Shown in pieces: positions 1-5,320 of a stretch of DNA of 6,643 nt (within the stretch, counting starts at the first letter, position 1; each line of letters starts with the position of its first letter). Origin of the DNA: DATLFP01 sp035540955 (GTDB lineage Bacteria; Actinomycetota; Acidimicrobiia; Acidimicrobiales; CADCSY01); contig DATLFP010000231.1 in the NCBI GenBank assembly GCA_035540955.1, positions 1 through 6,643 on the forward strand. Reading direction: 5' to 3'. The notes below the pieces were generated by a model. It made no database searches. It was not told the DNA's origin and saw only the letters and a list, made by a program, of their open reading frames with translations. The translations under genes were made by a program, and so were the position numbers.

Positions 1-63
1 CCCCTGCAGGTGCCACGCCGTCGCCGCCCCCATCACCCCGCCCCCCACCACCGCGACCCGCAC
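1..63 (-). CDS. FAD-dependent oxidoreductase (DAO family), N-terminal fragment
   Basis: Only the first 21 codons are present; the gene continues beyond the left edge. Reading leftward from a GTG start at 63-61, the product begins MRVAVVGGGVMGAATAWHL. This is a beta strand followed by a GxGxxG-type dinucleotide-binding loop and the AATAWHL helix. In known families this N-terminus is typical of D-amino-acid/sarcosine/glycine-oxidase-like flavoproteins, which oxidise an amine substrate using FAD bound to this loop. The start was chosen because the first hydrophobic strand follows at once and no better in-frame start lies just upstream; an out-of-frame GTG overlaps at 65-63. The gene begins 122 bases beyond the cold-shock gene and behind that gene's terminator, so it probably has its own promoter. 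The substrate cannot be told from this fragment, and an NAD-binding protein is a weaker alternative. Confidence 0.7.
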   Translation of the reverse strand, partial: MRVAVVGGGVMGAATAWHLQG

Positions 64-74
64 ACCCCGAACTC

Positions 75-111
75 TGTCGCGTTCGCCCGGCTCTGGCCGG
101 TCAGCGCGACA
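75..111. promoter_or_regulatory. Nested dyad symmetry upstream of the flavoprotein gene
   Basis: An outer 7-bp inverted repeat (TGTCGCG at 75-81, CGCGACA at 105-111) encloses an inner 5-bp one (CCGGC at 87-91, GCCGG at 96-100) with the 4-base loop TCTG. It ends 11 bases upstream of the GTG start of the flavoprotein. It could be an operator or a folded 5' leader. There is no T-run behind it on the minus strand, which argues against a terminator in that direction. On the plus strand TTTTT does follow at 121-125, but no plus-strand gene precedes it. Confidence 0.3.
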
Positions 112-144
112 AGGTTCGGGTTTTTCGGGGTCGGGACGCGAAGA

Positions 145-169
145 AGCCGCCGGCACAGGGCCGGCGGCT
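145..169 (-). terminator. Rho-independent-type terminator of the cold-shock gene
   Basis: A perfect 10-bp inverted repeat (AGCCGCCGGC at 145-154 and GCCGGCGGCT at 160-169) has a 5-base loop. It lies 17 bases past the stop codon of the cold-shock gene. Read on the minus strand the stem is followed by TCTTCGCG, a short and weak T-rich stretch of the kind often seen in GC-rich actinobacteria. The stem is strong and the position right for this gene. Nothing T-rich follows on the plus strand. Confidence 0.75.
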
Positions 170-185
170 CCGTCAGACGAGCGCG

Positions 186-386
186 TCAGATGACGCGGAC
201 GTTCTGGGCTTCCTCGCCCTTGCGGCCGGGAGCGACGTCGAACTCGACGCGCTGGCCCTCGTCGAGCGACTTGTAGCCCTCGCCCTGGATGTTGCTGAAG
301 TGGACGAAGACATCATCGCCCTGCTCGCGGGAGATGAAGCCGAAGCCCTTCTCTGCGTTGAAGAACTTCACGGTTCCGGTTGCCAT
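186..386 (-). CDS. cspA: CspA-family cold-shock protein
   Basis: The product is a 66-residue single-domain cold-shock protein, the normal length for the family. It is an OB-fold that binds single-stranded RNA and DNA in the cytoplasm and melts RNA secondary structure. The N-terminus is MATGTVKFFNAEKGFGFISR. RNP1 is K13-G14-F15-G16-F17-I18 and RNP2 is V26-F27-V28-H29-F30, and the C-terminal strand ends in NVRVI. The ATG at 386 was chosen because family members start exactly here. The frame stays open 28 codons upstream to 470, but that stretch does not resemble any family member. A purine-rich GAGAAGAG lies 9 bases before the ATG and can act as the ribosome-binding site. The gene is separated from the glycosyltransferase by 105 bases and has its own terminator, so it is probably a single-gene unit. 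Whether it is cold-induced or constitutive is not visible. Confidence 0.97.
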   Translation of the reverse strand: MATGTVKFFNAEKGFGFISREQGDDVFVHFSNIQGEGYKSLDEGQRVEFDVAPGRKGEEAQNVRVI

Positions 387-491
387 GTTCACTGTCTCTT
401 CTCGTTTCGGCTCGCCCCTTGTGGACGGGCCGTGCCACCAGCATGCCCGCTGGGCGCCCGAACCGCTCATCGGGGCCGGTGGGGCGTGCTC
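387..491 (-). promoter_or_regulatory. Leader/promoter region of the cold-shock gene
   Basis: This 105-base gap lies between the glycosyltransferase stop and the cold-shock ATG. It should hold the cold-shock promoter, but I see no convincing -35/-10 pair. Two small dyads occur. CCAGC/GCTGG is at 438-442 and 449-453 with a 6-base loop. A bulged GTGG-ACG / CGT-G-CCAC stem is at 421-437. Long structured leaders are known for some csp genes, so these could matter, but both stems are short and may be chance in GC-rich DNA. Confidence 0.3.
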
Positions 492-1214
492 TCAGCCCCG
501 CTCCACCGTGAGGTTGCGCAGGTAGAACCAGTACGTCCGCCACCGCACGTCGCCCACCGGCCGGAGCATGCGGAGCAGCTCGCGGTACATCCAGTAGGTC
601 CGCTTGTAGCCCTCGACGGCGCCGTGTTTGTCGCGCTTGGTGCGGTGCGACACGCCCCGCATCGTCCGCACTGTGGTCGGCAGGTGGCGCTCGGCGATGA
701 CCTCGTTGATCCGAACCTCGATCGTGTAGCCGGCGAGCTTGTCCTCGGGGATCGCCTCGAACACCCACCGGGGCACGATCCGCTCCCCCGACAGCGGCGG
801 CCAGCGCACGACCATCGGGTTCCAGAACCAGCCGTAGTCGAAGGCGCCGATCGACATGACGGCCCGCCCCTCGACGTACGGGCGGACGATGGCGTCCAGG
901 TGCTCGGCGGTCAGACCGGTGCAGTCGGCGTCGACGAACAGGATGGCGCCGGCGTCGCTGGCGGCGACGCCGGCCGCCATCGCCAGCGCCTTCGAGCCCG
1001 CCGATCCGTCACGGCGCACGACCTTGGCCCCGGCCGCCGCCGCCTCGCCGCCCGTGTCGTCCCGGGAGCCGTCGTCCACCACGATGACCTCCCGGACGAA
1101 CCGACAGGCGCGCGCCGCGGCGACGTTGCGGGCGATGGTCGGCGCCTCGTCGCGCGCCGGCATCACGACGTCGATCACCTCGCCGCCCGCCGCCTCGTAC
1201 GCGGCGGCCGTCAC
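492..1214 (-). CDS. Family 2 glycosyltransferase (GT-A fold)
   Basis: This 240-residue protein has the layout of a GT2 nucleotide-sugar transferase. The first strand carries VVMPARDE (17-23), a common N-terminal GT2 motif. VDDGSRDDT (46-54) has the nucleotide-binding aspartates D47/D48. GSKALAMAAG (73-82) follows. FVDADCTGL (93-101) has the metal-binding DxD as D95-A96-D97. LSGERIVPR (141-149) and TIEVRIN (164-170) match the acceptor-side SGxR-like and glutamate regions of the polyprenyl-phosphate-mannose / glucosyl-phosphoglycerate-type GT2 branch. There is no clear membrane segment, though the C-terminus (205-235) is rich in aromatic and basic residues and could lie against the membrane. 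The GTG start at 1214 lies 10 bases past the stop of the CoA-lyase gene and has AGGCGG about 6 bases upstream, so the two genes are probably co-transcribed. The sugar donor and acceptor are unknown, and no cell-wall genes adjoin it. Confidence 0.88.
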   Translation of the reverse strand: MTAAAYEAAGGEVIDVVMPARDEAPTIARNVAAARACRFVREVIVVDDGSRDDTGGEAAAAGAKVVRRDGSAGSKALAMAAGVAASDAGAILFVDADCTGLTAEHLDAIVRPYVEGRAVMSIGAFDYGWFWNPMVVRWPPLSGERIVPRWVFEAIPEDKLAGYTIEVRINEVIAERHLPTTVRTMRGVSHRTKRDKHGAVEGYKRTYWMYRELLRMLRPVGDVRWRTYWFYLRNLTVERG

Positions 1215-1224
1215 GCGGTACCGC

Positions 1225-2166
1225 CTACGTGGCCGACCGCGCCAGCCCGGCGCGCTCGCCGCGCATGACGATCTTCCTCGCCACCTTGCGCGACGCCTCG
1301 TCGATCATCTCGTCGCCGAACATCACCGCGCCCTTGCGGTCGCCCTCGGTGGTCGCCTTCTCGTAGGCGTCGAGCACGTCCCACGCCTTGTCGAACTGCT
1401 CCTGGCTGCAGGAGAAGACCTCGTTGAGGATCGTCACCTGGTCGGGGTGCAGGGCCCACTTGCCGTCGTAGCCGAGGATCTGGGTGCGGGTGGCGAAGTC
1501 GCGGAAGCCTTCGGGGTCGCGCACCTTCACGTAGGGGCCGTCGATGACCTGGAGGTTGTTGGCCCGGCCCGCCATCAGGATCCGCATGAAGACGTAGTGG
1601 AAGTAGTCGCCCGGGTACTCGGGGATCTGGAGGCCCCCCGCCAGCGACGGCATCTGCATGTCGGCCGAGAAGTCGACCGGACCGAGGATGATCGTCTCGA
1701 GCCGGGGCGACGCCGCGCAGATCTCGTCGACGTTGATCAGCCCGCGCGCCGTCTCGATCTGCGCCTCGATGCCGATGTGTCCGATGGGCAAGCCGGCCTT
1801 CTTCTCGACCTGGGTGAGCAGCAGGTCGAGGGCGACCACCTGCGCGGCGTCCTGCACCTTGGGGAGCATGATCTCGTCGAGCCGCTCGCCGGCGTTGCCG
1901 ACGACCTCGATGACGTCGAACGCCGTCCACTCCGTCGACCAGTCGTTGACCCGCACGCAGAGGACCCGATCGCCCCAGTCGAGCTCGCGGATGGCCTGCA
2001 CGACCTTCGGCCGCGCCGCCTCCTTCTCCAGCGGTGAGACCGCGTCCTCGAGATCGAGGAAGGTCATGTCGGCCGGGATCGTCGGGCCCTTGGCGAGGAA
2101 CTTCTCGCTGGAGCCGGGGACCGACAGGCAGGACCGGCGCGGGAGGTCGCGTGAGCGTGCGGACAT
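1225..2166 (-). CDS. HpcH/HpaI aldolase/citrate lyase family protein, malyl-CoA lyase type
   Basis: This 313-residue protein is a CitE-like TIM-barrel enzyme. Family members cleave or form 3-hydroxyacyl-CoA esters such as malyl-CoA, beta-methylmalyl-CoA and citramalyl-CoA, or hydrolyse malyl-CoA, using Mg2+. Visible motifs are SCLSVPGSSEKFLAK (12-26, CoA/phosphate side), FLDLEDAVSP (36-45), RVN with R72, IEAQIET (133-139) with metal ligand E138, and GPVDFSADM (162-170) with metal ligand D165. GYDGKWALHPDQ lies near residue 240 and is characteristic of the malyl-CoA-lyase branch more than of citrate lyase beta subunits. Length matches that branch. No citrate-lyase alpha, gamma or ligase genes adjoin, which also argues against citrate lyase. 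The ATG at 2166 has no Shine-Dalgarno sequence; a -10-like TAGCGT 8 bases upstream suggests a leaderless transcript. Whether it is a lyase or a thioesterase, and its exact substrate, cannot be decided here. Confidence 0.88.
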   Translation of the reverse strand: MSARSRDLPRRSCLSVPGSSEKFLAKGPTIPADMTFLDLEDAVSPLEKEAARPKVVQAIRELDWGDRVLCVRVNDWSTEWTAFDVIEVVGNAGERLDEIMLPKVQDAAQVVALDLLLTQVEKKAGLPIGHIGIEAQIETARGLINVDEICAASPRLETIILGPVDFSADMQMPSLAGGLQIPEYPGDYFHYVFMRILMAGRANNLQVIDGPYVKVRDPEGFRDFATRTQILGYDGKWALHPDQVTILNEVFSCSQEQFDKAWDVLDAYEKATTEGDRKGAVMFGDEMIDEASRKVARKIVMRGERAGLARSAT

Positions 2167-2174
2167 GGGCGGAA

Positions 2175-2180
2175 ACGCTA
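2175..2180 (-). promoter_or_regulatory. Possible leaderless -10 element for the CoA-lyase gene
   Basis: On the minus strand TAGCGT fits the TANNNT form of an actinobacterial -10 box and ends 8 bases before the ATG at 2166. That places transcription start at or next to the start codon, and the gene lacks any purine-rich ribosome-binding site. No good -35 box is seen 16-18 bases further upstream, so this is an inference only. Confidence 0.35.
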
Positions 2181-2212
2181 CCGAGGCGATCCAGGTGCCA
2201 GGGAATCGACGA

Positions 2213-2785
2213 TCAACCCCTCGGATCGATCGTCGCCGCCAGCTCGTCCTTGTTCATCTTGGACCGGCCCGGGATCTCCTGCTCCTTCGCCTTGGTCTTC
2301 AGCTCCTCCATCGTCAGGTCGAGGGCCTCCTCCAGGGGCGGGGCCCCGAGGGCGACCTTGCGGGTGGCGATGCGCTCGCCGAGCGCGTGGCGCTGGTCGG
2401 CACTGGTCTTGGAGCGGACGGCGGGGAGCATGTCGGCTTCCTCCTCGTCCATGTGGTGCTGCGTGACCTCGATCAGCACCTTCACCTTGGCGATCCACTC
2501 TTCACCGGCGGGCTCCATCCCGGCGAGCTCCTCGACGAGGACCTTGCCGACGTGGTGCTCCTCGACGCCCTCGAACACGGTGTCGTCGATCTCCTCGGAC
2601 TCCCCCCGGATCGCCGGGTAGAAGACGTTCTCCTCCACCGCCATGTGGATGAGGAGCTCCTCGACGATCTTCGCGGTGACGAGCTTCATCGACTCCAGGT
2701 CGTCCCGCTCGTTGGCCGACTTCCAGCGCGAGAACAGCCCGCGGCACCGGTTGTGGTCGGCGATGATCAGGTCGTTGCAGTCCAT
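2213..2785 (-). CDS. Hemerythrin HHE-domain protein with Rho_N/SAP-like C-terminus
   Basis: The protein has 190 residues. Residues 1-125 form a four-helix hemerythrin-like HHE domain, which binds a di-iron centre and in bacteria is linked to oxygen, nitric oxide or iron sensing and storage. Candidate ligands are H11 (ADHN), H47 and E51 (HMAVEENVFYP), H77 or H78 (EEHHVGK), and H111 with E115 (QHHMDEEEADMLP). After a linker, residues 156-186 read LTMEELKTKAKEQEIPGRSK followed by MNKDEL. This matches the Rho N-terminal/SAP-like small helical motif, often a nucleic-acid-binding tail. The ATG at 2785 was chosen because the first helix with H11 begins within ten residues. The gene lies 43 bases after DUF885 and 46 bases before the CoA lyase. 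A strong dyad (2786-2808) abuts the start codon. Function beyond iron binding is inferred. Confidence 0.92.
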   Translation of the reverse strand: MDCNDLIIADHNRCRGLFSRWKSANERDDLESMKLVTAKIVEELLIHMAVEENVFYPAIRGESEEIDDTVFEGVEEHHVGKVLVEELAGMEPAGEEWIAKVKVLIEVTQHHMDEEEADMLPAVRSKTSADQRHALGERIATRKVALGAPPLEEALDLTMEELKTKAKEQEIPGRSKMNKDELAATIDPRG

Positions 2786-2808
2786 GGCGCGGGGGTACCC
2801 CCGTCGCC
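2786..2808 (-). promoter_or_regulatory. Dyad abutting the hemerythrin start codon
   Basis: The centre is a perfect 14-base palindrome, CGGGGGTACCCCCG (2790-2803). It is extended by GGCG (2786-2789) pairing with CGCC (2805-2808) past a single unpaired base. It occupies the whole region where the hemerythrin ribosome-binding site should be. It could be a repressor operator or an RNA fold that limits translation. A terminator for DUF885 is less likely because no T-run follows and the structure touches the next ATG. Confidence 0.45.
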
Positions 2809-2828
2809 GGACCGTCGAACGTGGCCGA

Positions 2829-4019
2829 TCAGGCGGGGGCGAGCTGGTCGGGCGTGAGCTGCTCGGTGATGAGGCGCTCGAAGCGGGCGGGGTCGCCCCC
2901 GACGAACGCCCGGCACAGCGGCAGGCCCTCGACGTAGCAGGTCATGTAGGCCCGCCACGTCGGATCGGTGAGGAACTCGACGGCCTTCTCGGCCCGCTTG
3001 GGCGGGAGCAGGCTCCACCGCTCGAGGTAGGCGATGGCGTCGTCGACGTCGGCCCCCTCCTCGTGGAGGAGGATGGCGACGTTGCCCCGCACGTACCCCA
3101 TGCCGTCGCTCGCCTTCGACACGGTCGCGACGACGTCGGTGTCGTAGGGGACGCCGAGCGGCTCGAGGTGCCCGGCGGCAAAGGCGGCCCGCTCGTCGTG
3201 ATCGCCGGACACGACGACCTCGAGGCCGAGGTCGGCCAGGCCCTCGGCGATCAGGCACTGCGGGGTGCCGACCAGGAAGATCGTCTCCTCGAGCTGCTTG
3301 CGCCGACGCACCAGGCCGACCTCCTTTCGGCAGTGCTCGGTGTGGTGCCCGGGATAGGACTCGTGGGCGACCAGGTGGGCGAGGCTGCTCGACAGGACCG
3401 GGAGGTCGGTGTTGATCGCCACGCGGCTGCGCAGGTCTCCGAGGAAGTAGTTGAAGCCCGACCACGGTTGGTCGGTGACGAGGTCGAACTCGACGCGCTC
3501 CCCGTCGGGGAGGCCGAACTGCCGCCCGGTGCGCTCGCGCAGGTCCTCGGCGATCGAGGACACCGCGGCCCGCAGCGTGTCGGTCGGGACGATCTGGGTC
3601 TCCCGCCAGGCGTTGAGCCGCTCGGCCAGCGGTCCGGTGCCCGGCAGCGTGGCGTCGAGCCGGGCGTGAGCCTCGGCGAAGACGTCCTCGGGCACCTTCT
3701 GCGGACGCACGCCGTAGCTCGTCTCGACCTCGTCGTAGTAGCCGATCGGGTCGCCGGCGAGCTTCCGCGCCGTCGTGCGCAGACCCTGCACCTGACCGCG
3801 GAGGAAGTGGCGACGGCTGGCGTCGAGGTCGGCGTCGTCGATGTCGGCCAGCAGGCGCTTGCTGTCGGCGGCGAGCTTCGCCGGCGGGTCGGGGGGCTCG
3901 GCGCCGACCCTCGCCTTGATGTCGCCGGGCCCGAAGTACGCGTCGACGAAGCCGTCGATGTGCTTGCCGAGCCGCAACCCGAGCTCGAGGTATCGCTCGA
4001 CGACGCCCACCTCGCCCAT
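2829..4019 (-). CDS. DUF885 family protein, putative metallopeptidase
   Basis: This 396-residue protein belongs to the DUF885 group, whose members resemble zinc peptidases but are mostly uncharacterised. The key motif is HESYPGHHTEH at 219-229, the HExxPGHH signature, with H219, E220 and H225/H226 as candidate metal and catalytic residues. IAEGLADLG at 257-265 supplies the downstream E259-G260 that usually completes the site. A conserved tail motif, FLTDPTWRAYMTCYVEG, is at 349-365. There is no signal peptide or membrane segment, so a cytoplasmic location is likely. It is shorter than many DUF885 proteins, which commonly exceed 500 residues and are often secreted. The ATG at 4019 was chosen because it lies 4 bases after the stop of the dienelactone-hydrolase-like gene. 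An upstream in-frame ATG at 4133 would overlap that gene by about 110 bases and adds only low-complexity residues. Translational coupling with the upstream gene is likely. Confidence 0.87.
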   Translation of the reverse strand: MGEVGVVERYLELGLRLGKHIDGFVDAYFGPGDIKARVGAEPPDPPAKLAADSKRLLADIDDADLDASRRHFLRGQVQGLRTTARKLAGDPIGYYDEVETSYGVRPQKVPEDVFAEAHARLDATLPGTGPLAERLNAWRETQIVPTDTLRAAVSSIAEDLRERTGRQFGLPDGERVEFDLVTDQPWSGFNYFLGDLRSRVAINTDLPVLSSSLAHLVAHESYPGHHTEHCRKEVGLVRRRKQLEETIFLVGTPQCLIAEGLADLGLEVVVSGDHDERAAFAAGHLEPLGVPYDTDVVATVSKASDGMGYVRGNVAILLHEEGADVDDAIAYLERWSLLPPKRAEKAVEFLTDPTWRAYMTCYVEGLPLCRAFVGGDPARFERLITEQLTPDQLAPA

Positions 4020-4023
4020 CGCC

Positions 4024-4710
4024 CTAGCCCAGCTTCGATCGGAGGAACTCGAGGGTGCGGGTCCAGGCCTGGCTCGCCGCCGTCTCGTCGTAGACGTCGG
4101 GCCTGGTGTCGTTGAAGAAACCGTGGTCGACACCGTCGTAGATCTGCAGGTCGGCGTCCTTTCCCAGATCGCGCAGCGTCTGCTCGAGCTCGCGGACCTT
4201 CGCGGGCGTGAAGAACGCGTCCCGCTCCGCGAAGTGCCCGTGCACGGGCGCCTCGAGCTTCGACCAGTCGGGCTGCAGCTGCGGCCAGGGGATCACGCCG
4301 TAGAACGGCACGACGGCGCGGACAGCGTCGGGCCGGTGGGTGGCGACCACGAGGGCGAGCCCGCCGCCCATGCAGAACCCGGTGACACCCACGCCGTCGC
4401 CCCGGACGGCGTCGCTCGCCGCCAGCCAGTCGATCGCGCCGGAGAGGTCCTGGGCGGCCCGATCGAGGTTGAGCGCCATCATCAGCTTCCCGGCCTCGTC
4501 GGGCTCGGCCGCGGTCTCGCCGTGGTACAGATCGGGCGCCAGCGCCGTGAACCCCTCGGCCGCGAACCGGTCGCACACGTCCTCGATGTGCGGCACGAGG
4601 CCCCACCACTCCTGGATCACGAGCAGTCCGAGTCCGGCGCCCTGGTCGGGCCGCGCCAGGTACCCGCTGCTCTGACCGCCGTTGGCCGCGAACTCGACGC
4701 GCTCGCCCAT
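4024..4710 (-). CDS. Dienelactone hydrolase family protein
   Basis: This 228-residue alpha/beta hydrolase has the normal length of the dienelactone hydrolase family. Classical members open the lactone ring of dienelactone to maleylacetate in chlorocatechol breakdown, but many stand-alone homologues have unknown ester or lactone substrates. The triad is visible: nucleophile C113 in GFCMGGG (111-117), D164 in HFAERDAFF (159-167) and H196 in VDHGFFN (194-200). E34 in IQEWWG (32-37) is the conserved glutamate that controls the cysteine in this family. No signal peptide is present, so it acts in the cytoplasm. The ATG at 4710 shares one base with the TGA of the upstream gene (TGATG), so translation is probably coupled. 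A much longer in-frame ORF start at 5052 is rejected because it runs through the neighbouring gene. No chlorocatechol genes adjoin, so the classical role is not supported. Confidence 0.95.
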   Translation of the reverse strand: MGERVEFAANGGQSSGYLARPDQGAGLGLLVIQEWWGLVPHIEDVCDRFAAEGFTALAPDLYHGETAAEPDEAGKLMMALNLDRAAQDLSGAIDWLAASDAVRGDGVGVTGFCMGGGLALVVATHRPDAVRAVVPFYGVIPWPQLQPDWSKLEAPVHGHFAERDAFFTPAKVRELEQTLRDLGKDADLQIYDGVDHGFFNDTRPDVYDETAASQAWTRTLEFLRSKLG

Positions 4711-5171
4711 CAGTAGGTGCCCCCCAGCTTGCTGTGATCCCACGTGACGAGCTTCTCGATCTCGATGCGCACCGCGCTGCGCTTGGCCCCCATCTGCTCG
4801 ACCGCGGGGGCGGCGGCGTCGGTCCACGGGCCGGTGTAGCGCTCGAACACGCTGCGGCCGATCTCCATGACCGCGTCGCGATCGGTGAGGACGGTCCCCG
4901 TCGCCACGATCTCGACGCCCTTGAGCTCGGCGTACTCGGCGCCCGTCTCGACCAGGCAGGTCAGGCGCGGGTCGCGCTCGAGGTTGCGGATCTTCTGGCT
5001 CTTCCCGTAGGTCCAGAAGCCGGGGGCCCCGTCGGCGAAGAACCCGTACCACATCGCCACGAGATGCGGCCGGCCATCGGGGCCGATCGTCGCCACGTTC
5101 ATCGTGTGGCGACCGGCGAGGAACTCGTCGATCTCGGCCGGCGTCATCTTGATCAGGTCCCTGCGACTCAT
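4710..5171 (-). CDS. Pyridoxamine-5'-phosphate-oxidase-like split-barrel protein (FMN or F420 binding)
   Basis: The protein has 153 residues, typical for single-domain split-barrel flavin/deazaflavin reductases. It starts MSRRDLIKMTPAEIDEFLAG, a helix common in the actinobacterial group. NVATIGPDGRPHLVAMWYGF (25-44) is the first barrel hairpin. YGKSQKIRNLERDPRLTCLVE (55-75) has K57, K60 and the RNL turn that contact the cofactor phosphate in related enzymes. AELKGVEIVATGTV (81-94) is the next strand. In actinobacteria these motifs are common in F420-dependent reductases of the FDOR-B type, but FMN binding or haem/biliverdin chemistry is also possible. The ATG at 5171 forms an ATGA overlap with the preceding 50-codon ORF and has GGAG 10 bases upstream. 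A longer in-frame start at 5453 would run through the repeat element and the upstream gene and is rejected. The stop overlaps the next start (TGATG). Confidence 0.9.
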   Translation of the reverse strand: MSRRDLIKMTPAEIDEFLAGRHTMNVATIGPDGRPHLVAMWYGFFADGAPGFWTYGKSQKIRNLERDPRLTCLVETGAEYAELKGVEIVATGTVLTDRDAVMEIGRSVFERYTGPWTDAAAPAVEQMGAKRSAVRIEIEKLVTWDHSKLGGTY

Positions 5172-5320
5172 GTCTCTTGGTCTCCGCTCTGCGCGTGGGG
5201 CTCGCTGGCGCTCGCGAGGGGCTTGCCGCTCCGACGTGCCGGACTGCCGTCCGGCCCTGCGACTGCGCGCCGTGCCTCTCGGTCCCTGCTCGGCGCGTGG
5301 GGCTCGCTGGCGCGCGTCAT
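5168..5320 (-). CDS. Possible 50-residue coupled small ORF on a repeat element
   Basis: I do not recognise a function. The ORF starts at an ATG that overlaps the stop of the eIF-2B-like gene (ATGA) and ends at a TGA that overlaps the start of the PPOX-like gene (ATGA). AAGGAG lies 10 bases before its start. The predicted peptide is very polar and basic, with no membrane segment. It contains two copies of one motif: ASEPHAPSRDREA (4-16) and ASEPHAQSGDQET (38-50). The nucleotide differences between the two copies nearly all change the amino acid, so there is no sign that the peptide sequence is protected. It may be translated mainly to carry ribosomes across the element and not to make a useful protein. 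The neighbouring reading frame is also open across the element, so openness alone is weak evidence for coding. Confidence 0.4.
   Translation of the reverse strand: MTRASEPHAPSRDREARRAVAGPDGSPARRSGKPLASASEPHAQSGDQET
5175..5317. repeat. Short repeat element with direct repeats and an internal hairpin
   Basis: Two copies of a 41-base unit lie at 5175-5215 and 5277-5317, exactly 102 bases apart. Within them 21 bases are identical (5191-5211 and 5293-5313). Between the copies lies a perfect 7-bp hairpin, GCCGGAC (5238-5244) and GTCCGGC (5249-5255) with loop TGCC. It is flanked by an imperfect outer dyad, 5215-5229 against 5267-5281, with 11 of 15 positions paired. Direct repeats around a dyad are typical of small interspersed or non-autonomous elements. 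The element fills the whole interval between two otherwise adjacent operon genes. No transposase or other full copy is present in this window. Confidence 0.7.
5238..5255. repeat. Inverted repeat at the centre of the repeat element
   Basis: A perfect 7-bp stem (GCCGGAC/GTCCGGC) with a 4-base loop sits near the middle of the element between the two direct repeats. No T-run follows on either strand, so it is not a typical terminator. It may be the structural core of the element or slow transcription between the operon genes. Confidence 0.55.

Noticed and set aside
186..470. Longer 94-residue version of the cold-shock protein
   Set aside because: The extra 28 residues match no CspA protein. The ATG at 386 gives the standard length and has a purine-rich site upstream.
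300..1268. 322-codon open frame on the plus strand across the cold-shock and glycosyltransferase genes
   Set aside because: It crosses two real genes and an intergenic region, and its product is low-complexity H/R/P/A-rich sequence with no family motif.
2643..4115. 490-codon open frame on the plus strand antisense to DUF885
   Set aside because: It lies opposite a gene with clear family motifs, shows no recognisable domain, and long antisense frames are expected in GC-rich coding DNA.
2829..4133. Longer 434-residue version of the DUF885 protein
   Set aside because: It would overlap the dienelactone-hydrolase gene by about 110 bases and adds an S/T/R-rich low-complexity leader. The ATG at 4019 follows the upstream stop by 4 bases.
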